The notes under the pieces were generated by a model. That model searched no databases. It saw nothing but the letters and a program-made list of their open reading frames with translations, and had not been told where the DNA came from. A program made the position numbers and the translations under genes. A stretch of 64,000 nucleotides of DNA from Agrilactobacillus composti DSM 18527 = JCM 14202 (GTDB taxonomy: Bacteria; Bacillota; Bacilli; Lactobacillales; Lactobacillaceae). Numbering within the stretch: position 1 is the first letter of the stretch; every line of letters starts with the position of its first letter. Shown here in pieces: positions 49,923 through 59,614 of the stretch. Where the stretch lies: contig NZ_AZGA01000011.1 in the NCBI RefSeq assembly GCF_001436375.1, positions 49,710 through 113,709 of the forward strand, read 5' to 3'.

Positions 49923-51629
49923 ATGCTTCAAGAATTAGTAATTCATGATTTTGCAATCATTGAAGATTTGGCCATTGAATTTAACAATGGTATGACCGTC
50001 CTCACTGGGGAAACCGGTGCAGGTAAGTCAATTATTATTGATGCGGTAGGTTTATTAGCTGGGGGTCGGGGCTCAACCGATTTTATTCGTGCTGGCGCCA
50101 AAAAATGTGTTTTAGAGGGTCAATTCGTAGTTAACGACGTTGCGGCGATTAAAGCTAAACTAGATGCTTTTGGTATTCCCCAAGAAGATGACACGATTTT
50201 ATTGCAACGGGATATTAGCACCAGTGGCCGCAGTGTCTGCCGAATAAATGGTCATTTAGTGAATATTTCCATTCTAAAGAGAATTGGGGAAATGTTAGTG
50301 GATATTCATGGCCAAAATGAGCACCAAGAATTAATGTATCCTGAAAAACACTTAGGCTTGCTGGACCATTTCGCGCAAAAGACAGTTGGACCTATTATCA
50401 AGCAATATCGTTTGGCGTTTAATAATTACAAACAGTTGTTTACCCGTTTAAAGAAACGGCAGGACAATGAACAAGAATGGGCCCAACGTTTAGATATGTT
50501 AAAATTTCAAACCAATGAAATTCAAACTGCCAATGTCAAAGTTGGGGAAGATGAGGCATTGAGTGCCGAGCGCGATCGGTTGGAAAATTATCAAAAAATT
50601 AATGAGAACCTTGCCAACAGTTATCAAGTCTTAACCGGGGTGGAACCTAACGCCTTAGATCAACTGGGCCAAGCAATGTCGGCCATGCAAGAAATTGCCG
50701 ACTTAGATGAAGCCTTTAGAGGTATTTCTGAGAGTATCAATAATGCTTTTTACGAGCTGCAGGATACTGCCAGTGATATTTCTCATCAGATTGATAATTT
50801 ATCTTGGGATGAAGGTCGCTTAGATGAAATTGAAAAACGTTTGGAAACATTAACCGAACTAAAACGCAAGTATGGGCAGAATTTAGCGGCGGTTTTAGAT
50901 TATTATCAAAAAATCAAAGCTGAACTAGATGAGATGGAATCATCTAATGCTGATAACGATGATTTACAACAACAAGTCCAAGCGGCCCAAGATAAAGTCA
51001 AAACGCTGGGGCAAAAGCTCTCAAAGGCCCGACACAAAGCTGCCTTGCAGTTAAAGCAAGCGGTTCAAAAGGAACTGGCTGATTTATACATGGATAAAGC
51101 AGAGTTCTCGGTTATTTTTCACGAGAGTGATAAGATTCGCTATACAGAAACTGGGGCAGATCAAGTTGAATTTTATATTCGCACAAACTTAGGTGAAGGC
51201 AGCAAGCCCTTGGCCAAAATTGCCTCTGGTGGGGAGTTATCCCGAATTATGTTGGCCATCAAAACAATTTTTTCTCGTAACGAAGGCGTCACTAGTATTA
51301 TCTTTGATGAAGTTGATACCGGCGTAAGTGGCCGAGTGGCCCAAGCAATTGCCAATAAAATTGCTGTCATTGGTCAAAGCTCACAGGTTTTATGTATTAC
51401 GCATTTACCTCAAGTGGCGGCAATGGCTGATAACCAACTTCGTATTCAAAAAGTTATTAAGGCTAACCGGACCACTACAACAGTCACGTTGTTACAAAGT
51501 CATGCCCGGGTTGAAGAATTGGCGCGGATGATCACTGGGACTGAATTAACCGAGCTTTCTTTAGAACATGCCAGTGAAATGCTGAAATTAGCTGAGGCGG
51601 AAAAGAAACATTTAGCAATTAAGGCGTAA
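49923..51629 (+). CDS. recN: DNA repair protein RecN
   Basis: 568-residue SMC-like ATPase acting in double-strand break repair. Walker A GETGAGKSIIIDAVGLL near residue 28; long coiled-coil arms (about 160-360); signature LAKIASGGELSRIMLAIK and Walker B TSIIFDEVDTGVSG near residue 460. Start ATG 49923 follows AAAGGTGAT. Conserved after argR. Length normal. Confidence 0.97.
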   Translation: MLQELVIHDFAIIEDLAIEFNNGMTVLTGETGAGKSIIIDAVGLLAGGRGSTDFIRAGAKKCVLEGQFVVNDVAAIKAKLDAFGIPQEDDTILLQRDISTSGRSVCRINGHLVNISILKRIGEMLVDIHGQNEHQELMYPEKHLGLLDHFAQKTVGPIIKQYRLAFNNYKQLFTRLKKRQDNEQEWAQRLDMLKFQTNEIQTANVKVGEDEALSAERDRLENYQKINENLANSYQVLTGVEPNALDQLGQAMSAMQEIADLDEAFRGISESINNAFYELQDTASDISHQIDNLSWDEGRLDEIEKRLETLTELKRKYGQNLAAVLDYYQKIKAELDEMESSNADNDDLQQQVQAAQDKVKTLGQKLSKARHKAALQLKQAVQKELADLYMDKAEFSVIFHESDKIRYTETGADQVEFYIRTNLGEGSKPLAKIASGGELSRIMLAIKTIFSRNEGVTSIIFDEVDTGVSGRVAQAIANKIAVIGQSSQVLCITHLPQVAAMADNQLRIQKVIKANRTTTTVTLLQSHARVEELARMITGTELTELSLEHASEMLKLAEAEKKHLAIKA

Positions 51630-51655
51630 TTTATAGCAAAGGGGATGTTTGAAGC

Positions 51656-51871
51656 ATGGCAAAAATAGAATTTGAAATTATGGAACATATCGGCATTTTA
51701 TCAAAAAATGAAGCCGGCTGGCAAAAGGAATTAAATTTAGTATCCTGGAATAAACGGCAACCTAAGTTTGATTTGCGGGATTGGTCAGAAGACCATACTA
51801 AAATGGGTAAAGGTGTCACCTTGACCAATGAGGAATTGGCGCAACTAAAGGATATTTTAGCGAATATGTAG
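51656..51871 (+). CDS. YdbC-family PC4-like ssDNA-binding protein
   Basis: 71-residue protein matching the YdbC/PC4 family: FEIMEHIGILSKNEAGWQKE, LNLVSWNKRQPKFDLRDWS and the basic/Gly stretch HTKMGKGVTLT. Lactococcal YdbC is a homodimer that binds single-stranded DNA like eukaryotic PC4. ATG at 51656 follows AAAGGGGATG. It lies 26 bases after recN, so co-expression with the repair gene is likely. Confidence 0.88.
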   Translation: MAKIEFEIMEHIGILSKNEAGWQKELNLVSWNKRQPKFDLRDWSEDHTKMGKGVTLTNEELAQLKDILANM

Positions 51872-51952
51872 GAACTCATAATTTATGTTGAAATGTGCCT
51901 CAAAAAAGTGCAAAATAGTATGTATTAAACAAAAAAAGGGGCCAGTCAAAGA

Positions 51953-52573
51953 ATGTCAAATCGTGGCATGCTAATTGTCCTGTCTGGACCTTCTGGTGTG
52001 GGTAAAGGTACCGTCAGACAGGCAATGTTAAAAGATAAAGATCAAAATTTTAAGTACTCCATATCTATGACGACTCGCAACAAACGTCCCGGAGAAGTTG
52101 ATGGCGTTGATTATTTCTTTCGGTCCAAGATGGAATTTGAATCTGAGATCGAAAATGGTGGTATGCTAGAGTATGCCAAATATGTTGATCATTACTATGG
52201 CACGCCATTACGCTACGTGAATGAAACTCTGGAAAGTGGTACGGATGTCTTTTTAGAGATTGAGGTCAATGGTGCGATGCAAGTTCGCAAAAAATGTCCA
52301 GACGGTGTTTTCATTTTCTTAACACCACCTGACTTAGTGACCTTACGCGATCGGATCGTTAAACGTGGGACTGATGACGCGGCAACGATTGAAAAACGCC
52401 TTGAAAAAGCACGTAGTGAAATCAAAATGATGCAAAACTATGATTATGCCGTCGTTAATGATAAAGTAGAGCTAGCGGTTCACCGTATCGAAAAGATAAT
52501 TGAGAGTGAACATTTACGCGTGCCTCGGGTAATTGATATTTACAAAAAAATGATAGGAGTTGTGAACAGATGA
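51953..52573 (+). CDS. gmk: Guanylate kinase
   Basis: 206-residue enzyme making GDP from GMP and ATP. P-loop [11 protein letters not shown] near residue 11; GMP-binding [19 protein letters not shown]; lid [16 protein letters not shown]. The P-loop ends GKGT rather than the common GKGTV variant of E. coli, which is fine for the family. ATG at 51953 follows AAAAAGGGG. Overlaps rpoZ by four bases. Confidence 0.97.
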   Translation: MSNRGMLIVLSGPSGVGKGTVRQAMLKDKDQNFKYSISMTTRNKRPGEVDGVDYFFRSKMEFESEIENGGMLEYAKYVDHYYGTPLRYVNETLESGTDVFLEIEVNGAMQVRKKCPDGVFIFLTPPDLVTLRDRIVKRGTDDAATIEKRLEKARSEIKMMQNYDYAVVNDKVELAVHRIEKIIESEHLRVPRVIDIYKKMIGVVNR

Positions 52574-52830
52574 TTTCATATCCTTCAATTGATAAATTGT
52601 TAGATAAGGTTGATTCACGGTATTCATTAGCTGTCTTAGCGGCTAAGCGGGCTCACCAATTGGAAGCTGGCGATGTTAGGATGCTTTCTTCATATAAGTC
52701 TCCTAAATCTGTAGGGCAAGCTTTGGAAGAAATTGCTGATGGCAAAGTTGTCATCGATCCAAAATCAATTTTACTTGAAAAAGAAGCCGAAAAAATGGAT
52801 GACCAAGCGAAACGCGATTCATCTAATTAA
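52570..52830 (+). CDS. rpoZ: RNA polymerase omega subunit
   Basis: 86-residue omega subunit, which helps assemble the beta-prime subunit. The family core [20 protein letters not shown] and AKRAHQLE is intact, then a charged tail. ATG overlaps the gmk stop (ATGA). The gmk-rpoZ pair is conserved; gmk and omega link GTP supply and transcription. A terminator follows. Confidence 0.95.
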   Translation: MISYPSIDKLLDKVDSRYSLAVLAAKRAHQLEAGDVRMLSSYKSPKSVGQALEEIADGKVVIDPKSILLEKEAEKMDDQAKRDSSN

Positions 52831-52837
52831 TAATAGT

Positions 52838-52880
52838 TAAAGCTCTTCCCTAATTGTTATAATTGGTGAAGAGTTTTTTT
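52838..52880 (+). terminator. Terminator of gmk-rpoZ
   Basis: AAGCTCTTC...AATT pairs with AATT...GAAGAGTTT over 52839-52873, then a seven-T run. Confidence 0.85.
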
Positions 52881-52913
52881 GTAGTTATAAGCCGATGTAT
52901 GGGAGAGAAAATA

Positions 52914-54119
52914 ATGTTCAATCAAAAAAACATTACCATTTTTATTAGCGGGGGTATTGCAGCATATAAGGTACCTCTTTTAGCCCGATTATTGCAAAAA
53001 GCGGGTGCCAACGTGCGGGTAGTCATGACCGAAGCTGCCCAAGCATTTGTGACGCCATCTGTATTTGAAGCATTATTGCATGAACACACCTATACCCAAT
53101 TATTTGCAGATCCGCAAAATCCCAAAGTAGTGCATATTGAAATTGCCGATTGGACCGAAATTGCAATTATTGTACCAGCAACAGCTAATGTAATTGGTAA
53201 AATGGCCAATGGCATTGCCGATGATTTATTAACATCAACGTTACTGGCTATTGATGGACCTAAGTATTTAGTGCCGGCGATGAATTCTAAAATGTTGCAT
53301 AATCCGGCCGTAGTACGCAATCTAGCGCGTTTGACCACTGATGGTATCAACGTATTGCCCACAGTCAAGGGACTGTTAGCTGAGGGGTACACGGGTGATG
53401 GTCGAATGCTAGAACCACAAGAAATTTTTGACTATATTGAGTTGACTGAAAGTATTCGGCAGTCGAATTCGCACTTAAAACACAAGCGGGTTTTAATTTC
53501 TGCGGGGGGGACCCGGGAACGCATTGATTCTGTTCGTTATATCACCAATGATTCTTCCGGTAAAATGGGTTATGCTTTGGCTAAAGCCGCCGCATATGCG
53601 GGGGCAACAGTGACCTTGGTGAGCACCATTCATAACTTACCAGTGCCTTTGGGCGTGGAATTGGTTACGGTGCAGTCTGCACTAGAGATGCAACAGGCCA
53701 TCGAAAGCCGATTTGATCAGTTAGACGTGGTCATTATGGCCGCCGCGGTTTCAGATTATCGCCCAGCTCAAAGTCTGGCTTATAAAATTAAAAAGAATTC
53801 AAAGGATGATTTAACTGAGTTAAAACTGGTTAAAAATCCAGATATTTTAGCTGGGTTAGGTCAAAAAAAACAACATCAATTTCTAGTGGGTTTTGCGGCT
53901 GAAACATCTAACTTAGAGAAATACGCCCTCACCAAGTTGGCGGACAAACATGTGGATATGATTGTGGCCAATGATGTGAGCCAAGCTAATATTGGCTTTA
54001 ACAGTGATGACAATGCCGTGACCGTTTTGACCAATACTCAAAAAAGTATTCGGTTGGCCCAAGCCGCCAAACCTTTAATTGCACAAAAACTAATTGAATT
54101 AATTAGCCAACATATTTGA
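52914..54119 (+). CDS. coaBC: Bifunctional phosphopantothenoylcysteine decarboxylase/phosphopantothenate-cysteine ligase
   Basis: 401-residue Dfp protein catalysing two steps of CoA synthesis. The N-terminal flavoprotein decarboxylase (CoaC, about 1-185) has ITIFISGGIAAYK, the catalytic His in VHIEIADWTE, and PAMNSKMLHNP. The C-terminal ligase (CoaB) has VLISAGGTRERIDSVRYIT and KNPDILAGLG. Start ATG 52914, nine bases after GGGAGAG; a longer frame starting at 52863 lacks a site. Followed by priA, conserved order. Confidence 0.96.
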   Translation: MFNQKNITIFISGGIAAYKVPLLARLLQKAGANVRVVMTEAAQAFVTPSVFEALLHEHTYTQLFADPQNPKVVHIEIADWTEIAIIVPATANVIGKMANGIADDLLTSTLLAIDGPKYLVPAMNSKMLHNPAVVRNLARLTTDGINVLPTVKGLLAEGYTGDGRMLEPQEIFDYIELTESIRQSNSHLKHKRVLISAGGTRERIDSVRYITNDSSGKMGYALAKAAAYAGATVTLVSTIHNLPVPLGVELVTVQSALEMQQAIESRFDQLDVVIMAAAVSDYRPAQSLAYKIKKNSKDDLTELKLVKNPDILAGLGQKKQHQFLVGFAAETSNLEKYALTKLADKHVDMIVANDVSQANIGFNSDDNAVTVLTNTQKSIRLAQAAKPLIAQKLIELISQHI

Positions 54120-54134
54120 CCGAGGTGAAACTAG

Positions 54135-56540
54135 TTGAAGATTGCCAAAGTTATTGTTGATGTTCCTGTAATGCAGACTAACCGACCTTTTGATTATGAA
54201 ATCCCCCGAGCGATGACGCCCTTGATTCAAAAGGGATTGCGGGTCGTGGTTAGTTTTGGCAAAGGCAATCGCTTATTGCAAGGTTATGTCGTTGACATTG
54301 TTGATAAACAAGCTGTGTCAACACCATTAAAACCAATTGTAGATATTATTGATTTAGAACCGGTTTTGACCCCTGAACTTTTAGAACTCTCAGATTGGCT
54401 GGCCAAAAGTACCTATGCATTTCGGATCACCTGTTTGCAAACAATTTTGCCAGGGGTGATGCGGGGGAGTTATGACAAAGTAGTTCATGTGTTACAGCCA
54501 GATTATCCCCAGTTGCCAACTTTTTTAAAGCAAGCTGCACCGGTGGTATTAGACGACCAAGTGGGCAAAAGTGAGTTGGCTGCGCTGTTGAAATTAAGAC
54601 AAGCAGGGGTCATTCGCTTTGAGTACCAGGTGCATAATAAAGCGAAAATTAAAACCCAGCGGGCCATTATGTTATCTCAATCAGCCGAAAGTCTGTTACA
54701 ACAAGCGCAGGCTTTGCCGGAACGGCTCAAAAAACAAAAAGAGTTATTACATTATTTGGCCCGACAAACGGCTGATGCTGACTTTGTTTGGGTTAAAACT
54801 GTGCAGTCATTATTTTCGGCCAGTGTATTAAAAACAGCGCTCAAACATCAGTTGATCACTATTAAGGCCCTTGAAGTTAAAAGACGTGTGTTACCCGACA
54901 AGCGGGTTGCCGAAGCACCACGTCAGTTATTACCCGATCAAAAACGCGCTGTTGCAGCAATTGATCAAGCCACTAATAATAAGTTGGCCAAGGTATTTTT
55001 AGTGGAAGGGGTAACGGGTAGCGGCAAAACAGAAGTTTATCTTCAAACTATGCAACGGGCTTTAGACTTGAATAAAAGTGCCTTGATGTTGGTGCCAGAA
55101 ATTGCGTTGACGCCACAAATGGTGCAACGGGTTTTTCAACGTTTTGGCAACCAAGTTGCTGTATTGCATAGTGGTTTATCCGAAGGTGAAAAATATGATG
55201 AATGGCGTCGCATCCGGGAAGGCAAAGCCAAGGTTGTGGTGGGGGCTCGCTCGGCTGTATTTGCCCCATTAGAAAACATTGGGATCATCATTATGGATGA
55301 GGAACACGAATATAGTTACAAGCAAGAAGACACACCGCGTTATCATGCCAGAAATGTGGCCATTCATCGCGCCGCCTACCATCATTGTCCCTTAGTGTTG
55401 GGCAGTGCTACCCCATCCCTTGAATCAAGAGCGCGAGCCCAAAAGGGTGTTTATCAATTATTACGTTTGCCCACACGGGTGAATCAGGCCCCATTACCCA
55501 AGGTACAAATTATTGATATGCGGGAAAATATTGAACAACATCAAACGTTAGACTTTTCCAGAGCACTTAGTGATGCAATTAGTGTACGTTTGGCTAAAAA
55601 AGAACAGAGTGTCTTAATGCTCAACCGGCGCGGATTTTCATCTTTTGTAATGTGCCGCGATTGTGGCTATGTGGTCAAATGTCCTAATTGTGATATTTCA
55701 CTAACTTTGCATATGGACACACATACGTTAAAATGTCATTACTGTGGTCATGAAGAACCAATTCCTAAGAAATGTCCGAATTGTCATAGCAATAAGATTC
55801 GTTATTATGGCACCGGAACAGAAAAGGTCGAAAAGGAATTACAAGAGATGTATCCAAAGGCACGGATTATCCGCATGGATGTGGATACGACCCGGAAGAA
55901 GGGGGCCTATGGTCGCTTGTTGAAAGCTTTTGGCGACGGCCAAGCAGATATATTGCTAGGCACGCAAATGATTGCCAAAGGCCTGGATTTCCCCAATGTG
56001 ACCCTAGTCGGTGTTATCAATGCGGATACTGCACTGGGCTTGCCTGACTTTCGTGCTAGTGAGCGAACCTTTCAATTATTGACACAAGTTGCAGGGCGCG
56101 CTGGTCGGGGGGCCAAAAAAGGAGAAGTTATCATCCAAACCTATAATCCCGATCATTATGCGATTCAGCTGGCCAAGTCTCAAGACTATGAAAAGTTTTT
56201 TAGAACAGAAATGAATATCCGCCATCAGGGTAACTACCCGCCATATTATTTTACTGTCCGTTTGGCTTGTAGTGATCCAGAAGAAAATAAAGCTGCAAAA
56301 GCGGCTTTTAGTATTTTAAAATTATTGCAGCCAGGGCTATCGCAAAAGGCAATTATCTTAGGACCATCTCCGCGGGCTATTGCCCGAATCAAGAATAGAT
56401 ATTATTATCAAATCATTGTGAAATATAAACAAGAACCTAAATTAGCCCAAACGTTAGATCATATTTTAAATTTGACTCAAAAATCAAACTATCGCCAATT
56501 GCAAATCTCTATCGATCAAGAACCATTACAATTTATGTAA
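54135..56540 (+). CDS. priA: Primosomal protein N' (PriA helicase)
   Basis: 801-residue 3'-to-5' DNA helicase that reloads the replisome at stalled forks. The N-terminal fork-binding domain (about 1-200) is followed by Walker A EGVTGSGKTEVYL near residue 293, DEEH (in IIMDEEHEYSYK), then the zinc cluster between helicase lobes (CRDCGYVVKCPNC, CHYCGHEEPIPKKCPNC). Start TTG 54135 follows GAGGTG. Length is normal. Downstream fmt follows after 15 bases. Confidence 0.97.
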   Translation: MKIAKVIVDVPVMQTNRPFDYEIPRAMTPLIQKGLRVVVSFGKGNRLLQGYVVDIVDKQAVSTPLKPIVDIIDLEPVLTPELLELSDWLAKSTYAFRITCLQTILPGVMRGSYDKVVHVLQPDYPQLPTFLKQAAPVVLDDQVGKSELAALLKLRQAGVIRFEYQVHNKAKIKTQRAIMLSQSAESLLQQAQALPERLKKQKELLHYLARQTADADFVWVKTVQSLFSASVLKTALKHQLITIKALEVKRRVLPDKRVAEAPRQLLPDQKRAVAAIDQATNNKLAKVFLVEGVTGSGKTEVYLQTMQRALDLNKSALMLVPEIALTPQMVQRVFQRFGNQVAVLHSGLSEGEKYDEWRRIREGKAKVVVGARSAVFAPLENIGIIIMDEEHEYSYKQEDTPRYHARNVAIHRAAYHHCPLVLGSATPSLESRARAQKGVYQLLRLPTRVNQAPLPKVQIIDMRENIEQHQTLDFSRALSDAISVRLAKKEQSVLMLNRRGFSSFVMCRDCGYVVKCPNCDISLTLHMDTHTLKCHYCGHEEPIPKKCPNCHSNKIRYYGTGTEKVEKELQEMYPKARIIRMDVDTTRKKGAYGRLLKAFGDGQADILLGTQMIAKGLDFPNVTLVGVINADTALGLPDFRASERTFQLLTQVAGRAGRGAKKGEVIIQTYNPDHYAIQLAKSQDYEKFFRTEMNIRHQGNYPPYYFTVRLACSDPEENKAAKAAFSILKLLQPGLSQKAIILGPSPRAIARIKNRYYYQIIVKYKQEPKLAQTLDHILNLTQKSNYRQLQISIDQEPLQFM

Positions 56541-56555
56541 GACGAGGTGTGTACA

Positions 56556-57533
56556 ATGTCATCAATTATTTTTATGGGAACGCCCGATTTTTCAGTGGTC
56601 GTTTTGAAGGGCTTATTAGCGGCTGGCTATGATATTAAAGCAGTGGTGACCCAACCAGATAAACCAGTGGGGCGCAAACACAAACTGACGCCTTCACCAG
56701 TGAAAGCTTTTGCGAGTGAAGCTGGACTGGAAGTTTTACAGCCAGTTAAAATCAGTGGCAGTCCTGAAGCTGCCCGTATTCAAGCACTACAGCCAGATTT
56801 TATTATCACGGCTGCCTTTGGCCAATTTTTACCCATGTCAGTTTTAAACGCAGCTAAAATTGCCGCAGTGAACGTTCATGGTTCCTTGCTGCCTAAGTAC
56901 CGAGGTGGGGCACCGATCCAAATGGCCATTATGAATGGTGAAAGAAAAACGGGCATTACTATTATGTATATGGCTAAAAAGATGGACGCTGGAGACATGC
57001 TGGCTCAAGCGGCTATCCCAATTGAAACCACAGATACGTCAGGTTCTATATTTGAGAAATTAAGTCAAGTAGGTTCGAAACTATTGCTTGAAACACTGCC
57101 TAAAATTGCGGCGGGTACGATTGTACCCAAGGCGCAGGATCCAGACAAAGTAACGATTGCTTATAATTTGACACCTGAACAAGAGGTGCTAGATTTTACG
57201 CATACAGCGTCGCAATTGGATCGACAAATCAGAGCGTTGAATCCTGATCCTGGGGCGTACACTTATTTTGAAGGCCAGCGCCTTAAAGTGTGGTTGGCAA
57301 AAGTGGTGGATGTCCCTAACGATGGTGCATTACCAGGAACCGTGTTGATTAAGAATAAGAAAGAGCTTATCATTTCCACTGGTAGTGAACTTGAAAGCTT
57401 AGCTTTACTAGAACTTCAACCTGCGGGTAAGGCAAAGATGCCAGTTGCAGCCTTTTTAAATGGCCTGGGTCAACAGCTCGAAGTAGGGACACCATTTATT
57501 GAAAAGATACCAGGAGGCGGAACTCATCACTAA
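56556..57533 (+). CDS. fmt: Methionyl-tRNA formyltransferase
   Basis: 325-residue enzyme formylating the initiator Met-tRNA with 10-formyl-THF. IIFMGTPDFSV near the start, the active-site block VHGSLLPKYRGGAPIQ near residue 110, and TGITIMYMAKKMDAGDML. Start ATG 56556 is six bases after CGAGGTG; the in-frame GTG at 56547 lies in that site. A deformylase is not in the window. Overlaps the rsmB frame by 35 bases. Confidence 0.96.
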   Translation: MSSIIFMGTPDFSVVVLKGLLAAGYDIKAVVTQPDKPVGRKHKLTPSPVKAFASEAGLEVLQPVKISGSPEAARIQALQPDFIITAAFGQFLPMSVLNAAKIAAVNVHGSLLPKYRGGAPIQMAIMNGERKTGITIMYMAKKMDAGDMLAQAAIPIETTDTSGSIFEKLSQVGSKLLLETLPKIAAGTIVPKAQDPDKVTIAYNLTPEQEVLDFTHTASQLDRQIRALNPDPGAYTYFEGQRLKVWLAKVVDVPNDGALPGTVLIKNKKELIISTGSELESLALLELQPAGKAKMPVAAFLNGLGQQLEVGTPFIEKIPGGGTHH

Positions 57534-58857
57534 ATCACCAAGAGAATTAGCGCTAAGTGTATTGCTGGCAGTCCTTGATGAAGGTGCCTATTCAAATTTG
57601 AAACTAGACCAAACGCTACGCCAACATGATTTATCGAGCCAAGATACGAATTTTGTTACCAATTTGGTATATGGCGTATTGCAACATAAATTAACTTTAG
57701 ATTATCAAGTGCAGCCCTTTTTAAAAACAGCCAAGAAAACACAGCCTTGGATTTTGATTGTATTAAATATAGCGGTTTATCAAATGTTTTATTTGGACCG
57801 TGTGCCCACGCGGGCGGCTATTTTTGAAGCCGTCAAGATTGGCAAGGCCCGAGGCAATGGTGGCATCGGTAATTTGATCAATGCTGTTTTGAGAAATGTG
57901 CAACGCCAAGGTTTCCGAGATCCCAAGTTGATTGCAGATACTAACGAACGTTTGAGTATTCAGTACAGCGTGCCGGCCAAAATCGTCGCTATGTTGACAA
58001 TGCAGTTAGGGCTAGCAAAAACTGAAGCTATTTTGACGGCTGTTAACCAACCGCCACAAAATAGTGTGCGGGTCAATACGACCGTCACGACTGTTGCCAA
58101 AGCCCAGGCTGAGTTAAGAGCAGCTGATTTTGATATGAAAGCCAGTCGAATTTCTGATGTGGGTCTGGTAGCACCTAGTGGACATTTAGCCGCAACAGCA
58201 CTATTTCAAGCGGGTGCAATCGTGATGCAAGATGAAAGTGCTCAATTGGTGGCACCAGCCCTGCAAGTTCAGCCAGGTGATTATGTCCTGGATGCTTGTG
58301 CTGCCCCTGGGGGGAAAACGACACAAATTGCGACTTACCTTGATCCAAATCAAGGGGGGAAGGTTTTAGCTCTTGATTTATATGACCAAAAAATTAAATT
58401 GATCAATCAAAATGCCGAAAGACAGCATGTGGCCGAATTGGTGACTACTCAGCAGATGGATGCCCGCCAAGTGAGTGATCATTATCCAGCTGAGAGTTTT
58501 GACAAAGTATTGGTGGATGCACCGTGTTCAGGAATTGGGCTTATCCGACGTAAACCCGAGATTCGTTACCGCAAAGAGATAGAAGATTTTAAAAATCTGC
58601 AAAAGTTGCAATTACAGATTTTAGAAAGTGCGGCCTGGGTATTAAAGCAACATGGCCGCTTGGTCTATAGCACTTGTACCATTGTTCAAGAAGAAAATGA
58701 CGCTGTTGTAGCGGCTTTCTTGAAAAAGCATCCCAATTTTTCTCTAGAACAAACTTACACTAAAGCAAACTTAACAACCACAAATAAAACCCTGACAATC
58801 TATCCAGATGATTACAATTCTGATGGCTTCTTTATTGCCAGTTTAAAACGAAATTAA
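57499..58857 (+). CDS. rsmB: 16S rRNA (cytosine-967-C5)-methyltransferase
   Basis: 452 residues if read from the TTG at 57499. N-terminal NusB-like RNA-binding domain (about 12-140), then the Rossmann methyltransferase: CAAPGGKTTQIATY, the catalytic pair DAPCSGIG and STCTIVQEEN. The start is odd: a perfect AGGAGG (57512-57517) lies inside this frame and is spaced eight bases before an in-frame ATC (57526), with no ATG/GTG/TTG there. Either the TTG at 57499 (weak site GTAGGGA) or an AUC start at 57526 is used; the latter gives ITKSPRELALSVLL, closer to usual RsmB length. Coupled to fmt. Confidence 0.93.
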   Translation: MKRYQEAELITKSPRELALSVLLAVLDEGAYSNLKLDQTLRQHDLSSQDTNFVTNLVYGVLQHKLTLDYQVQPFLKTAKKTQPWILIVLNIAVYQMFYLDRVPTRAAIFEAVKIGKARGNGGIGNLINAVLRNVQRQGFRDPKLIADTNERLSIQYSVPAKIVAMLTMQLGLAKTEAILTAVNQPPQNSVRVNTTVTTVAKAQAELRAADFDMKASRISDVGLVAPSGHLAATALFQAGAIVMQDESAQLVAPALQVQPGDYVLDACAAPGGKTTQIATYLDPNQGGKVLALDLYDQKIKLINQNAERQHVAELVTTQQMDARQVSDHYPAESFDKVLVDAPCSGIGLIRRKPEIRYRKEIEDFKNLQKLQLQILESAAWVLKQHGRLVYSTCTIVQEENDAVVAAFLKKHPNFSLEQTYTKANLTTTNKTLTIYPDDYNSDGFFIASLKRN

Positions 58858-58870
58858 TTGAGGTGAAACC

Positions 58871-59614
58871 GTGAAATTTGCATATCGTACGGATGTTGGA
58901 AAAAGAAGAGAAAACAATCAAGATTCTGTTGGGGTCTTTAACAATGCCGTCGGCGCCCAAATCGCGATTGTGGCTGATGGGATGGGCGGCCACTTAGGCG
59001 GGGATGTCGCGTCAGAAATGGTCGTGACCCACTTGGGTAATGCTTTTGAAGCTAATCAATCACAAACCATTGATGATTTGATTCGTTGGTTGGTTTTTGA
59101 ATTAGATTCCGAAAATCAGCGTATTTTAGAAACGGCCTTACATCATACCAATCTTTCAGGGATGGGAACGACTTTTGTAGCTGTGTTAATGATTGCCGAT
59201 ACATATATCGTGGCCAATATTGGCGATTCCAGATGTTATCGGTTGCGAGCTGGTGAATTAACGCAGTTAACAGAAGATCATTCCTTCGTTAACGAGCTGG
59301 TCAAGCATGGCGATATCTCCCCTGAAGATGCCAAACATCATCCTCAGAAAAACTTAATTACCCGTTCTTTAGGTATCTCTAAAGATGTAGATGCTGATGT
59401 CACGATTTATCACAGTTTTCCTGAAGATTATTTGTTACTTTGCTCTGATGGTTTGACCAATATGGTTTCTGATGCGCAAATTCAAAAAATTCTCACCACC
59501 TCGGGTTCTCTACAAGATAAATGCGATACTTTGGTGACCCTGGCCAATGACAACGGTGGTTCAGATAACATCACCGCGCTCTTACTTTATGAGGATTCCG
59601 AGGTGAGCAGCTGA
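58871..59614 (+). CDS. stp: PP2C-family Ser/Thr protein phosphatase (Stp/PrpC)
   Basis: 247-residue Mn-dependent phosphatase reversing PrkC phosphorylation. Motifs: RTDVGKRRENNQD at the start, metal-binding VADGMGGHLGGDVAS, GDSRCYRL, EDHSFVNELVKHGDIS, CSDGLTNMV and GGSDNITALLL with the last Asp. GTG start 58871 follows GAGGTGAAACC. Its stop overlaps the kinase start, so both are translated together. Confidence 0.96.
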   Translation: MKFAYRTDVGKRRENNQDSVGVFNNAVGAQIAIVADGMGGHLGGDVASEMVVTHLGNAFEANQSQTIDDLIRWLVFELDSENQRILETALHHTNLSGMGTTFVAVLMIADTYIVANIGDSRCYRLRAGELTQLTEDHSFVNELVKHGDISPEDAKHHPQKNLITRSLGISKDVDADVTIYHSFPEDYLLLCSDGLTNMVSDAQIQKILTTSGSLQDKCDTLVTLANDNGGSDNITALLLYEDSEVSS

